Below the pieces are notes generated by a model. That model was not told where the DNA came from. It did not search any database and saw only the letters and a program-made list of their open reading frames with translations. A program made the translations under genes and the position numbers. DNA of 64,000 bases from Moringa oleifera (lineage: Eukaryota > Streptophyta > Magnoliopsida > Brassicales > Moringaceae): positions 1,922,001-1,986,000 of the forward strand of contig JAJFZO010000566.1 of assembly GCA_021397835.1 (NCBI GenBank). The letters run 5' to 3'. Positions within the stretch are counted from its first letter, which is position 1; the number at the start of each line of letters is the position of its first letter. Positions 1 through 12,458 of the stretch are shown here, in pieces.

Positions 1-245
1 TGAGAATGTTTCTTTTGCTTTTCCTTCTGATGGTGAATGCTCCCAATGCATTCGGAATGAACAAATATGAGCCAATAGTTTGTTATCTGCTGAGAACTGA
101 TATTTGTGGTGAATGCATGGTGTAGGATTGCCAGGACCCACTTTATCGAGCAAGCAAAATGGAGATGTCCCACTTTACCTAACAAAACAAGCAAGCAGAC
201 AAATGGAAATCTGACCATCAACAGACAACGGATTTTACAGTGAGC
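1..245. repeat. Left-edge copy of the SDR upstream flank
   Basis: This stretch aligns by eye with 3184-3410, the region just upstream of the SDR start codon. Shared blocks include AACAAATATGAGCCA, TGTGGTGAATGCA and the run of AAGCAA/CAGACAAA words, in the same order and orientation, with many substitutions and small indels. Because 3184-3410 is the 5' flank of a minus-strand gene, this copy should be the 5' flank of a second SDR lying left of position 1. The gene itself is outside the window, so this is inference. Confidence 0.65.
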
Positions 246-330
246 TCACTTCGTGGATTGTTATAGCTCTCTGATAAGCAAGCGGCAAGTTCATGTAGAC
301 AGTAAGGCCTACGTACACTGTCCACTTACA

Positions 331-1824
331 GGAAGTACATGAAATCTGCTTCTATCAACCTTCAATCAACAAGTGAAGTAAACCCGAATATTATTTAATC
401 TTTTACTAAGTAGCACTGCAATGTATGGTCTAAAACTCATTAATTAGCTGTTCTACATTGATGCTGTCGAAAACTGAAAGTTTCGGAATGTGGTCAACCA
501 ATCTTCTGCAAAGAACTGGATCTTGCATGGGTAATGGTGGCATCGGGATGCCAGGAAGAACTCTCTGACGCTTAATGTTTTGACAACATTTTAGTAATAA
601 CATTAGTAACTTAGTCCTAAACACATGAGGTGCTTTATATAATGTGCCCCTGCGTGATACCTGTTACAACATTCTTGCTAAGACGTGCGAATGAGCAGCT
701 ATTATAGGAGGACAAGACAGGTCTATTTCCCACAGTTCCTCTTTTGTTCTTATGGTTATTATAAAAGCTTAGGAATGCTAACGGCTAGTATCATTCACAT
801 GCCTCAAGTGATAGTCTTAATATATCTCTTAAGATCCTGTTCTCATATTTTGTCTCGCCATACACATTTTCTTTTCTTTTGATAATCGAGACATTCGGAT
901 TTGAAAAATCCAACTGACAGAAGGGAGAATCATCTTCCTAAAGGTCCTGGATTTAACGAGTAGAAATAAAGTCAGTGAGCTCCCCATATACATAGCGAAT
1001 TAGAACAGATATGTACGTGTGTATTTTATGTTAACGATGTGAGTATTTATGTACATATATGGATGATAATTGATTGCCATAAGGGTATTCTCTCAAGATT
1101 CAGAAAATGGCACCTGGGGTTTTCTTCTGCCTTGGCCTAATCCATGACGCTCCTCACCAACTTCTGCCATAACTGCTGAAATGCTCTTCTTTCTAAAGTG
1201 CAAGGAACCCATCCTCGGACCAAATGTCAAACAGAGTTATCTTGTTTGTCAATCTTCAGTGGCATTTTCTCAATTATCTACAAGATCCCATCAGGCAGTC
1301 ACCATTGATAACCAGAAAGTGCTTGCTCCATTACCCACTTTATGTTCAGCAAGCTCTTGGCTGCTTTCCTTATCTTCAAGAGCTTACTCCAGACTCAGCT
1401 GCATCACTTAAGCCCCGAAGTTTTCTTGCAACCAAAAGAGATCTGCCTTTTGCAAGCAGCTACTGTATATATTTTAGTAGCTCCTATATTTGAATTACTC
1501 TAAAATGAACAAGTTCTATAACTTATGCATTATGCTCATGTTTTTGCCAAAAGCTTTTATATGAAGCAGTTAATAAAATCATACAAAAACATTTTCTCTG
1601 AGATGTGGGTGCAAAAAGTAAGGATTATGTCATTCCCGTAATAGACTCAGCTTTCAACATCATCTTTTTTTCATGTCCAGCTCTAACAGAGATAGACAAA
1701 GATATTAACATTAAGCAAGTTCATGACTCAACCTTCATCTGTAATGTGTAAGCAAAGGTAAGAATATGAAAGTGTGGAAGTTGCTCTTTCTTCGTTTTTT
1801 CATGTGACCATGGAACTTCTTTGA
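331..1824. other. Spacer without a recognised gene
   Basis: This is the spacer downstream of the SDR stop codon. The longest open frames are 60-90 codons, and I recognise none. The plus-strand frame at 1224-1493 has a fairly protein-like composition (it contains HYPLYVQQALGCFPYLQEL) and could be a decayed exon. There is no supporting splice pattern and no family I can name, so it is not called as a gene. Confidence 0.5.
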
Positions 1825-3133
1825 TCAAAAGCTAGCCACACTCATCCGATCAAAGTAAAGGCCTGAAGGACCATCATCGGACAACAAGGCCAGCATGACT
1901 GCAGGGCGAGCACCATCCTCGGCAGTCCAGGTTCCAGTATTGCTCGTCATGTCAGTTTTGACATATCCAGGATGAACACAGTTTACCCGCAAGCTTGGGT
2001 ATTTGCTAGCTATGAACCTTGTATAAGCATTAATGACAACTTTTGATGCTTTATAAGCAGATAGAATTAAAGGCCAACCGTTCTCCTGCAACTTCTGCTC
2101 TTTGAAATCTCCCAGAAATTGTTCAATGATCCTGTCTAGTTTCTCAGCTGTCAGCTGATCAACGTTCTCCAGCTCTACTTTAATTTTCTCATTGTTAATG
2201 AGCTGAAACAAGAAAGGTCGAAAATATCTATCAGATTTCTATTTACTTTTCCTGTTAATGTTATGCAAATCAAGCATGAACCTTATTGATCCGTGTATTT
2301 ACCTTCAGCTGTCCGAGGTCAGAGGAGACGTTCACTATTCGTGCTGATGGGGATTGCTGCAGGAGGGGAAGAAGAGCTTCAGTTACTCCTTTGGTTCCGT
2401 AATAATTCGTTTTCAGGCATTCTTCAGCCTCCTCATATGTCTGATCCATTATTATGTTTAACAAGTGGGAGTTCTCCTCACTTAGCTGCAGGAAATAGAG
2501 AATAGATTATACTCATGTGATCGATGAATACACAGATAGAGTGTTATGTCTGGTTATGCATTTTTGAGTCAGAACACAGACGAGTACCATGTTAACAACT
2601 TACTTCCTGACCGGAATTGATGAAGGCTGTAAAAGCATCCCAATTTATGGTGGCTCCAGTATGACCGGCATTGTTTACCTGCAGAATAGTTAACTTGAGA
2701 GCCCCCTTGTGTCTGTTACCAAATAGCAAAAGTAGTGACTGTTGAATTGTAGTATTGCCTACCAGGATGTCAAGTTTTCCAAACTCTGTTTCGATAAATT
2801 TTGCCAACTTGCAAATGCTATCTGGGTCCTTTACGTCAAGTTGATGGAAAACCACATGAAGCAGTCCAGATGCTTTTAGATTTTCAGCAGCTTCTTTACC
2901 CCTCTGTTCATCTCTAGCGGTTAATACAATCAACACTCCAGTTGATGCTAACTGTCTACATATTTCCAGTCCAATTCCTTTGTTGCCACCCGTAACAACC
3001 GCATTCCTGAAACCGAGCATTCATAGACTCCACAATCAGATTTCTAAGTCCGATTCTGTGTCGACTGGTTGAACGAAACAAGTACAGAAGGAATATACCT
3101 TGTTTCTTTCGAACTGGGGTTCTTGCTTTCCAT
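1825..3133 (-). CDS. Short-chain dehydrogenase/reductase, menthol/salutaridine-reductase type
   Basis: Five exons on the minus strand (3133-3099, 3006-2763, 2678-2604, 2485-2303, 2202-1825) join in phase to a 304-residue protein. It is an NADPH-dependent SDR of the plant (+)-neomenthol dehydrogenase / isopiperitenone reductase / salutaridine reductase clade. Visible motifs are the Rossmann glycine motif TGGNKGIG (residues 17-24), NNAG (about 95-98), the VSS catalytic serine region (about 171-173) and YKASK with Tyr229 and Lys233. The extra segment before the active-site tyrosine ([20 protein letters not shown], about 182-201) is typical of this clade, whose members act as cytosolic monomers. 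I chose the ATG at 3133, not the one at 3020, because the short first exon ([11 protein letters not shown]) splices in phase onto R-NAVVTGG and fits the family N-terminus; 3020 lies in intron 1. The substrate cannot be told from sequence. All key residues are present. Confidence 0.9.
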
Positions 3134-3183
3134 ATGATCTGAAAAACAGATATGAAACTAATCATAGATAAAGCTAATTATGT

Positions 3184-3410
3184 TTGAGATGTTTCTTCCC
3201 TTTTTGCTTCTGATGTTGAACTGCTATAGATGCTTCTAGGAAGAACAAATATGAGCCAGTAACTCATTACATGATGATAACTAGTATCTGTGGTGAATGC
3301 AACCAGTACCTTTGCCTGAACCCCCTTCATCAAGCAAAAACAAGCAAACAGACAAAATGGAAAATCTCATCCATCATCTGATGCTAGAGAATTCTACAGC
3401 TGCAAGTTAA
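3184..3410. repeat. SDR upstream flank, partner of 1-245
   Basis: This is the 5' flanking DNA of the SDR gene and resembles the first 245 bases of the window in the same orientation. It marks one end of a local tandem duplication whose unit would span the SDR gene and its downstream spacer, about 3.2 kb. Confidence 0.6.
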
Positions 3411-3947
3411 TTTCTACAATGAGATTCTTGTTAATGTTATAACTCTAAAACTGATCTCGAACACGCTTTTATAAATAAACAAGAATGCAAACATGTGTAA
3501 GTTAGTACTCTTTAAATATATATATAAAAAAAAAATCTTAACCCAAAAAACCAATCATGAAAATGGGTAGGGGTCATAAGCTTGCATTCATACAGTTAGA
3601 TTTTCTCATGTCAAGAACTTTAGCTTCCACAAGCTACATCGCAAGGGCAAATCAGTGTAGAATAGATGTCTTTTATAACTTATTTGTCCACCTTATACGT
3701 TACAGATCTACTATGGTGGAAGCTGATTTCCATTTGTCATATTGTTTCAGGTTTCAATCAAGGCATGCAATCAACATGATATCCTGCAGTTGTACTGCAA
3801 GTTTGCTTTAATTTTTTTCATTTCTTTCTCAACTTCTTTGTCTACAGAATCAGACAATGTCATACTGTGTCAAATTACCTGTCTTGCATCAACAGAGCTG
3901 TTGAGGATTGTCTTTGCAGGTAAGAGGGGCGAAATAACCAGTGCGAA

Positions 3948-3990
<43 letters not shown>

Positions 3991-4180
3991 GCAGAAAAGC
4001 AATCTCTGACAAGTTTCACTTCCCCGCGTAGTCAACAGTGTTGTGTCAAGGTGGCAATCTTAGCCAGTGGCTGCGAGAGGACAACGGCGTGACGTTCGGA
4101 ACAACGTGGCTAAGAGAAGAGCCACAGAGAGGAAAGCAGAGGAACCAGATTTTGTTTGTTTTTTTTTTTTTTTTTTTCTA
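3411..4180. other. Intergenic region between SDR and helicase, with a GC-richer patch
   Basis: This contains an (AG)n run at 3952-3985, a GC-richer stretch of about 200 bases at 3930-4140 and a poly-T tract near 4148-4167. The GC-richer patch stands out from the AT-rich surroundings and includes AACGTGGC, a G-box-like core. It could be part of a promoter or an untranscribed leader. I see no coding region: the 116-codon plus-strand frame across the (AG)n run is a low-complexity Arg-Glu translation. Confidence 0.5.
3952..3985. repeat. (AG)n microsatellite
   Basis: An uninterrupted AG dinucleotide run of about 34 bases. In plants GAGA tracts near transcription starts can bind BPC/GAF proteins, but here it is over 800 bases from either start codon. 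Confidence 0.9.
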
Positions 4181-4418
4181 TTTCAAAATTATTAATTTCA
4201 TAAATAAAATATAAAAAATCTAAATTAATATGTTAAATTAATTAACTAAAAAAGTTTTATTTTGCTAATAATAAAAACTTAAAAATATTTTTAATATTTT
4301 AAAAATTTTAATTTTTAATAATAATAATATAAATAATTTAAACCAAAATTTAAATCAAAATTTATCATATAAAATTTTTGATTTGATGATATGTTAAAAT
4401 AAATAATAACATTTTAAA

Positions 4419-4910
4419 TGAATATTATTTAAAACTTTAAATTTTTAATCAGATTTTAATTTTTAAAATATATTCAAATAAATCTTAATATATTAATTTT
4501 ATTTAAATTAAATTTTAATTTAGATTATAAAAAATTAATAATTTTTTATTATTAAAATAATCAAAAATTACTTTAATAGATTTCATATGTTATTTTGATT
4601 TTTTATCGTTTAAATTTAAAAGTTTTTAATTAATTAATTATTTTTAAAAAATTTTTATAATATATTTACTTAAAAAAATAAGTTCAGTATTTAAGAAGTT
4701 TTAATTTTTTAATAATGATAATTTAAATAATTTTTTACATATATAAAAAATTATAAGTTAAAATTTGTTATAAAATATCTTTAAGTTAATATTTAAATTT
4801 TTTAATATAATTTAGTTTAAATAAAATTAAAATATTAAAATTTATTTAAATATATTATAAAAATAAGATTTTAATTAAAAAATAAAAAATAAAATTTAAA
4901 ATGATATTTA
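4419..4910. repeat. AT-rich inverted-repeat element, copy 1
   Basis: An element of about 490 bases, almost pure A+T, whose two ends are inverted repeats of about 100 bases. The left end (TGAATATTATTT..., with AATATATTCAAATAAATCTT inside) matches the reverse complement of the right end (TAAATATCATTT..., with ATATATTTAAATAAATTTT inside). A related core, TTTTTTACATATATAAAAAA followed by a TTATAAGTTAAAATTTG-like stretch, recurs in copies 2 and 3 in the same orientation. The structure suggests a MITE or foldback element with no coding capacity. I could not fix a target-site duplication. Confidence 0.6.
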
Positions 4911-5015
4911 GGTTAATATTAAATTAAATAAAATTAAAAATTTTATATATAAAATAAAAAAAATATAATATCTCCCTATATTTACCCAGGTTTGTAATAG
5001 TTTACAGGTAGCACT

Positions 5016-5135
5016 TGGGCCTATCTCCTCGTTGGGCCTTTTCACGTTGAAAACCTTCCCCTCCACCTCTCTCCTGTAACTAAAACCCTACAACAGAACT
5101 GAAGCAGAGACCAACTGTCATTCCTTAAACCCTAA
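5016..5135 (+). promoter_or_regulatory. Site II and telo-box promoter elements of the helicase gene
   Basis: Two TGGGCC site II elements (5016-5021 and 5033-5038) are followed by two telo-box elements, AAACCCTA at 5083-5090 and AAACCCTAA at 5127-5135, the last ending 5 bases before the ATG. In plants this pairing is characteristic of genes for translation, organelle biogenesis and cell growth, regulated by TCP and telo-box-binding factors. It fits an RNA helicase of organelle or ribosome function. No TATA box is obvious. Confidence 0.7.
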
Positions 5136-5140
5136 CCGCC

Positions 5141-8100
5141 ATGCACTACTCCGTCCTTCTACAGCGTTCGAGGTCCGTCTCGGAGCTACTTCGGACCCGG
5201 GTATTTACCAGGTCTATGGGTGGTGGTCCACGGACCTTTCGTGGTGGCCTTAACAAGTGGCAGTGGAAGCGCCTTCACGAGAAAAAAGCCAGAGAGAAGG
5301 AGCAAAGACTCCTCGAGCAAGAGAAGCAGCTCTATGAAGCCCGAATACGATCGCAAATTCGAGCCAAAATGTGGGGCAAGACCGATCCAGGACCAGCTCA
5401 ATACAGCCCCATGAGCCCTGAGCAGCATATCAAAGCCTTAGCCGATAGGTTCATGAAAGAAGGAGCTGAGGATTTGTGGAACGAGGACGATGGGCCTTTG
5501 AAATCTAATGAACAACCGCGATCATTTCGAACTGAGGAGGAAGGACCGATATCGATTAGTTCGGCAATTGACTTGAGGAAGTTGATATCGGATAGCCGCA
5601 GTGTAATAGGTAATCGTGTAAATACCAATGCAAGTAGTGCAAACAATAGCAGCTACGTGAAGAGTAGGAATTATTCGGTGCAAACTAGATGGAAATTTAG
5701 GACAAAAGGAAATTCATCTTGCCATGAACATTCAGATTTTGGTTCAAGTAATGATTCAAAGAAAAATTTTGTGCCTAATTTCGTGGCTGATGAAAGAAAT
5801 TCGGGTAAGTCAAGAAATAGAAATGATTCAATAATGACAAGGGAGTTTTCAGGGCTGAAACAAAGGATATTTAAGAGAAATGAGAGTTCTTGTGGTGAAA
5901 ACGGTTTGGATTTTGGGTCAGGTGGTGATTCAGTGAGCCGCTTTCCTCCTAGTTTAGTGGGTAAACGTCAGCATCTGACTGAAACTAAAAAAGGCAGGAG
6001 TTTTCCAGTTCAAAGGAAGTTCAGGAGGAATGCGAGCTCATCGAGTGATGATGATTCGGATTTTGATTCTGGAGATGAGATTGGGCAGGGAGTGAGAGGT
6101 TGGAGGGATGTGAGGAGGACAGGGAGTAGCGCATCTTTGGGAAAGTATGATATGAAGATTACAAAGAGAATACCCTTGAAGGGTCTTGAGGAGGAAACTA
6201 ATTTTTCGGAGCAGGTGGAGTTCATCAGGAAAGAGCTTAATAAGAAGAAGTTGGCTGAAAAAGAAATGGAGAAAACTGAGGAGGAATCTATTTATAGTCA
6301 GAAAAGGTATGTTTGAACTTCCTGTCTTGTCTGTTTAGTTGCTTAAAAGTTTTGTAAAGATGGATTTAAGACTTAAGCTTTTGAAGTCTTGATTATCAAT
6401 TCATGTTTTAATTGGTGACTGAGGTTTTTTTGTCTGTCCAAATTTATTAGGTATGTCATTACTATTGGTTTCTTTGTCTGTCCAGATTTGATGAGTGTGG
6501 TATTTCTCCAATGACAGTAAAGGCACTTTCAGCAGCTGGGTATTTTCAGATGACCAGGGTACAGGACGCCACTCTTTCTGTTTGCCTTGATGGTATGTTT
6601 TGTTTATTTAGCATATCAGTTGGGGTATACGACAATCCAAGTTCCTGTGCACTGATCAGTGACTTGACAACATCAATTCAAATTTTACTAGTTCATTGAT
6701 CACATGTAGAGCAATAAACAAATTTTCTTGAAATTCACGGTTAATGTCTCATTCGATCTTCAACTTTAGTATTGACATTTGGAAGAGTCAGGATGTTTAA
6801 TTGGCTTTTTCTTAGAAAGTGAACCTTTGAGTTGAGGAGATAGGATTGATAGAAGCGGAGAAGTTGTGGGATGAAGTCAGTTATATGAGATGCTTGAGGC
6901 AGAAATTTTGAGGCAGGAGGCTGTAGTCTTCCTTCAGTTTTTTTAATCATTGATCTTTGAGGTGTAAAAATCACATCTGTTTTGAGGAGGGTAAATAAAA
7001 ATTGTAATTAAGCAGGCTTAAGAAGTCTGCATTGCTTATGTGGCTTGGGCTAGCTCTTACTTCTCTATGTAAATTGGTAGTGAAACTTTTACTGAAAGTT
7101 ATTTGATATATTTGGCATGGGGAAATGGTTAAAGCAGACAGTTTATAAATGCAGGATCATATTCAATAATTTCTTTTTGTTCTGGGTTATTGCTTCATGG
7201 TCATTCCATTACCATAGTATCTTGTAGCTTTCAATCTCTATCATTTTGTATTGATTTTACTAATGCGAGTTCTGACTCATGCAAGATGTGCAAGCTAAAC
7301 ATATTTATTAATGATCTTCCTTCTAATGTGAAGCAGGCAAGGATGCATTAGTCAAAGCCAAAACTGGCACGGGAAAAAGTGCAGCGTTTTTGGTATATTA
7401 CTAGTCCTTCATCTGTTCTTTTGGATTGCCATGTAGTTTTAGGTTTTTCTTTCAATGTTATCAAACACAAACAGCTTCCTGCTATTGAAGCAGTTTTGGG
7501 AGCTACAAGTGACTGTACCAGTCAGCTGGTCCCCTCAATCTTTGTTCTGGTTCTCTGTCCCACAAGAGAACTTGCAAGTCAGGTTGCTGCAGAAGCAAGG
7601 GCTTTGCTTAGATACCATGATGGGATAGGTGTGCAAACACTAGTTGGAGGTACACGTTTCAAAGTTGACCAGCAACGATTAGAGTCAGATCCGTGCCAGG
7701 TTTGCCCATATGTTAAATAAATTCGGTCAGCTTATGTAGTGTGATTATGGAATGGCAGCATATGCCTGTACTTTATGTTTTCTTTTCCTTTTTTTAAAAA
7801 AGAGATTTTTTTTTTTTTTAATTTATGTCATAGTAACGAAAGAAGATAATTTTTGTTACTTTGCATGAACATTTTGCAGATTTTGGTTGCAACTCCTGGT
7901 AGATTACTGGATCATATTGAGAATAAGTCTGGGTTATCTGTCCGTTTGATGAAATCGAAAATGCTTATACTTGATGAAGCTGACCACTTACTAGACCTGG
8001 GCTTCCGGAAAGATGTGGAAAAAATCATTGATTGTCTGCCACGACAGAGGCAGTCCCTGCTATTTTCTGCAACAATTCCAAAGGAGGTTAGATTTTTCCT

Positions 8101-10473
8101 TCCACCAAGCCACCCCCCCTCCCTTCTCTCTTTCTTTTTTTTTTTTTTTTTCCACTTCCATCTGTAGCCCATCAAGCAGTTATTATTTTCTGTTATCATT
8201 TCCTTCGTTTCATGTTGATTATGCAGGTTCGTCGAATATCTCAGCTTGTTTTGAAAAGGGAACATGAATACATTGATACAGTGGGTCTTGGTTCTGTAGA
8301 AACTCCTGCAAAGGTATTTCTATCATGTCATTTAATAAAGTTCCAATGAAAGAAATGCAAGTAGGCCCAGCCCATTCTTATGTTGGTTTTTGATTTGGGC
8401 ATGTCAAATCCTTGTTAATTGATTCAAAAAAATGTCCTCTGGCTAAACCTAGATTTATATATTAATAATTTAATTATGCATCGCTCTTGTCTATGTTGGA
8501 TGTGCAAAGTAACATGCTTCAGTACATTGTGGCTTGTTAAATGCAGGTTAAGCAGTCTTGTCTTGTTGCACCACATGAAATGCATTTTGAAATAGTTCAC
8601 CATCTGCTGAAGGAGCATATCTCTCAAACAGCTGACTATAAGGTACAGTCTTGAAGTTTCTGGGTAGGTTTTATCCTTTTGATCAACAGTTGCTTGAAGC
8701 CTAAACACCTTAACTTGCTTACAGGCCATTGTTTTCTGTACAACTGGGATGGTAACGTCACTGGTGTACTTGCTGTTAAGAGAAATGAAAATGAATGTCA
8801 GGGAGATGCATTCTAGGAAGCCACAACTTCATAGAACTCGTGTGTCTGATGAATTCAAGGAAGCAAAGCGACTGATTCTTGTTACATCTGATGTTTCCGC
8901 TCGTGGAATGAATTATCCTGATGTTACTTTGGTTGTCCAGGTAGATTGGTTTGGAAACTTCTAATAAAACACAAGTCTAGGTATACCAGAAATTTTTTAC
9001 ACTTATAAAATTTCGATGAGCCGAGGTGTTTCTCTTTTCTTTTTCTTTTTCCCCTTTTTACAGTTCAACATACTATTTTGCTCTACATTAGCAGCTAGTT
9101 ATATCGGCATCGATCTTCTAATGCAGACATCACTAGACATATGAACAGAAACAGAAAGTTCAGTTCATTGAAATCTTCTCTGAGTGAGTTGTAAGAAAAA
9201 TACATTGATAAATCTATCAGAAGCGCAAACAATAAGTAGGTGTCTCATTATTAAACAGAACGTTTTCTGTTATTCCGTTTGTAAGCTGAGGTTTGATTTT
9301 TAATAGGTGGGTATTTCTCTTGACCGGGAGCACTACATACACCGTCTTGGCAGAACAGGAAGAGAAGGCAAAGAAGGAGAAGGCATCTTGGTGCTTGCAC
9401 CATGGGAGAGGTATTTCTTGGAAGAATTAAAGGACTTACCCCTTGAGACATTTCCTTCCCTGAGTCTGGATTCCGAAGTTAAACTTCAGGTTCACATCTA
9501 ATTCCTCACATGTTCTGTTACAAATTCTTTGTACTGAATATTTTGCAATTTTGACTTTTATATAGTCAGGATTTATATTGACAATATTGTAGTTCATTTC
9601 AAGGGGATTAAGGATTTGCAGTTAAATAGTGAATATTAAAGAGGATTTACCTCATCTCGTGGTTCATTCGTTAACATTATGGATTAACACATTAGTTAAT
9701 ACACCTTTTATGTTTCAAATTTACGTGATGCATTGTTAACTTGGAGGGGTTAACCTATAGATTCAAGTTTTAATACACTTCATATGCAGATCACACTAGA
9801 ATCCTCAAAGAATGAGATACTTCCTGGTGAATAAAACCTCACAGAATCAACTTCTTGTTTCCTGTCTGTGGATACTAACGCCACTAAATGATAGTCAAAG
9901 TTTGTATATATCTGTAACTCTTGCCAGGTTGATTATAGTAATGGGAAAGGATTGCAGGGACCTAACATGTATTTGTATTTGCTTATTAGGCAATTTCGCA
10001 TTTGCATTGTTGATAAAATGCATGTCTTGTAGTTTTTTCCTATCTTCTTTTAATCAGTTTAAGGCATCCGAACTTTCCTTAATTTTGAGTTTCTTTCGGT
10101 TGGTAAGTGGGTGATAGACCTAAGCAGGAACGAGCCCTTGACTTGGTGAACCCACTGGTAAATGATGAAGGCTGTTAATGAGTGGACCATAACTTTTCTC
10201 TTATTTCTTATTGCTAATTCTTTAATTTACTTAACCTGTCAGATGGAGGAGTCGATGGCGAAGATTGATACCAGTGTCAAAGAAGCAGCATATCATGCTT
10301 GGCTTGGTTATTATAACTCAATCAGGGAAATTGGCAGGGATAAAACCATGCTTGTTGAGCTAGCGAACCAATTTTGTCAATCTATGGGTCTACAGAAACC
10401 TCCTCCTCTCTATCGAAAGACTGCATTGAAGATGGGATTGAAAGACATCCCTGGCATCCGAATTCGAAAGTAG
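5141..10473 (+). CDS. RH48: DEAD-box ATP-dependent RNA helicase, RH48-like
   Basis: Ten exons (5141-6306, 6486-6592, 7337-7392, 7475-7699, 7880-8086, 8227-8313, 8547-8642, 8725-8940, 9307-9489, 10243-10473) join in phase to 857 residues. This is an RNA-dependent ATPase that remodels RNA. All core motifs are visible: Q motif from about 389 (RFDECGISP), I AKTGTGKS (432-439), Ia PTREL (472-476), Ib TPGR (523-526), II DEAD (550-553), III SAT (581-583), V ARGMNYPD (from 707) and VI HRLGRTGR (732-739). Motif V has Asn711 where most family members have Asp. The first 388 residues, all in exon 1, are basic and Ser-rich with an Arg-rich start, compatible with an organelle presequence. The segment LADRFMKEGAEDLWNEDDGP and the ending MGLKDIPGIRIRK resemble Arabidopsis RH48 (about 800 residues); RH25/26/31 are the alternatives. 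A second Met at residue 26 could serve as an internal start. Confidence 0.93.
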
Positions 10474-11699
10474 GATGAAGGGTAATGTTGATGTAATGTA
10501 CAAGACAGTCCATTAGTTGCACCAGGATAAACTTGGATTTGAGTTTTGAGAACTAGACAATTCTGATTGCAAATCAGGAGTATGAGATGAAAAGCAGATA
10601 CCAGAAACTTGCCATTAAGTTTATGCACATTTCTTTGAGCCTTGACATTGACAAAAGTGAGCTCATTTGAGTGAATTAGATTCATCTCCTTTGTAACAGT
10701 TATGGTCTTTCAGTAGCAGCTAAGCTGGACTACCATTTTGCTGCAATTATACATTAGATTGTCAATTTTGTATATTTTATCTGTGATATTTATTGAAATA
10801 TTCGTTGCTTTACTAATGGATCAATAGCTGCAAATATAGCTTTCGACTTTGCAAAGAAAATTGGATTTAGAACGGTTTAAGAGCTATGACGGGCTAAAAT
10901 TGGATTGGGCTTGGGGCGTTGGGCTTTTGTAAGCCTAATACTCACTGTTCATGTATTAATTAGATGTTGGTTATTTTAGCTGAGATAATGAAATTATTCC
11001 ATTATTTTAACATAAAAATTTAGAAATTTCTTGAAAATATTATTAAAATAATTATATTTAAATAAAATCAACCCAAAGGGTTATTTTTTAATTTTTTAGC
11101 AGAAAATTGGGATTCATTTGTTGATTTAATTTACTCCAGAAGTTGTAGGTCATTGAATCTTAAAAAGAATGCAACTCCGTATCTATAAAATTCAGCATAG
11201 ATTTGACATATTAATGGTACCTGAATTCTGCATTTAGAGCAAATCCAGCTTGATGTGTCCTATAACTATTCAGAATCCAGGCCCTACTTCTTAACTAGAG
11301 TAAACCCTGCAGTATGAGGGAGTGAAAAAATCCAACAAAAAGAAATTTGAAATTTTAGATTACTACTTTTTTTCAAAAAAAATAAAAATAAAAAATAAAA
11401 TTAAAGAACCCTATTCCTTTTTTAGAAAACCCTAAAATCATATCCTCTTCTTACCATAAAAAAAATTTCAGTGATGGGGTTGTCATATATGGGAGATATG
11501 ACAAGGAATCCCCATATGCCAAGTAATAGCGCAACAGTTTTCGGCAATTTTCTTCCACTATTTTCAGTTTTTTTTTTTCTTTTTGACTATTCACATGCCC
11601 AATTAGTCCCTAGTTACCATATTAAGCTCTTCACTGACATTGCAAGTATACATCAGTTGTTCTTATTAGCCAACATTTAAAGATTCATATTCAGAACTT

Positions 11700-11763
11700 T
11701 ATAAATTCAGCATGTTTCAGTCTTAGAAGAGCACATCACACCTTCGATTTTCATTCAAAGCAG
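11700..11763 (+). promoter_or_regulatory. Likely TATA box and first leader exon of F-box gene A
   Basis: TATAAAT at 11700-11706 is followed about 57 bases later by a strong donor (AAGCAG then GTAAGCTTTCT, GT at 11764). The same arrangement recurs in unit C, with the donor at 19324, and the sequence around it is conserved. The last leader exon would be the 11 bases before the ATG at 13849, after a TTTTTTTTGCAG acceptor. This implies one or more leader introns totalling about 2 kb. Transcript evidence is needed to prove it. Confidence 0.4.
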
Positions 11764-12350
11764 GTAAGCTTTCTATCAAAATGTCTCTCTTTTTGGTCTT
11801 TCTTAGTTTTGTTTCTTGTGTTAGTCTCCACCATTTTGACCTTGCTCCTAATCCAAATTCATCTGTGATTTGTTTGTTCAGACATAGAGGTAAGTACCAT
11901 CTGAGATATGTTCATGGTTTAACATATTCAAGTAATTTTGATTCTGGTAATTGAAGCCCTTTTTAATTTGTCTCATATTTCATTTGCAATGTGGTTGTGT
12001 ATTCTTTTTTTTATCATAGATTAAAGAAAAAACCCATCATTTAATTTCTGGGGTCGATAGATAAGAATTTCCCTTTCCTCATTCGTAGTGTTTATTGATC
12101 ATGTAATTAGGTCGGTATTCATACAACTGTTTTATTAGGTATTGACTCAAAGATCAATCCACATATATGGAGAATTCTACAGGTCTAGGTAAAGTTTTCC
12201 TAAGAATATGATGTTATCAATAATAAGAAAGACAGATGAGAAAATTCCAAAAGAACTAAGAACTAACATGTCAGGTTGCAGATCAAGCTCAATTTTACAT
12301 TCAGATTAGTTCAACAGTTTTTTTTTTTTTTTCTTTTTTCTTTCCTTTGA

Positions 12351-12458
12351 AACTGATGAAACTCAAGTTCATAAGAAACCTTAAAGTGATATAGAGCTTT
12401 TTGTAACTGATGAAACTCAAGTTCATAAGAAACCTTAAAGTGATATAGAGCTTTTTGT
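12351..12458. repeat. Perfect 54-base tandem duplication
   Basis: 12351-12404 is repeated exactly at 12405-12458, starting AACTGATGAAACTCAAGTTC. Unit C has a single diverged copy at about 19850, so the doubling occurred after the unit duplication. It lies in the presumed leader intron of F-box gene A. Confidence 0.95.

Noticed and set aside
3742..4092. 116-codon ORF with an Arg-Glu run
   Set aside because: The run is a translated (AG)n microsatellite, and the rest resembles no protein.
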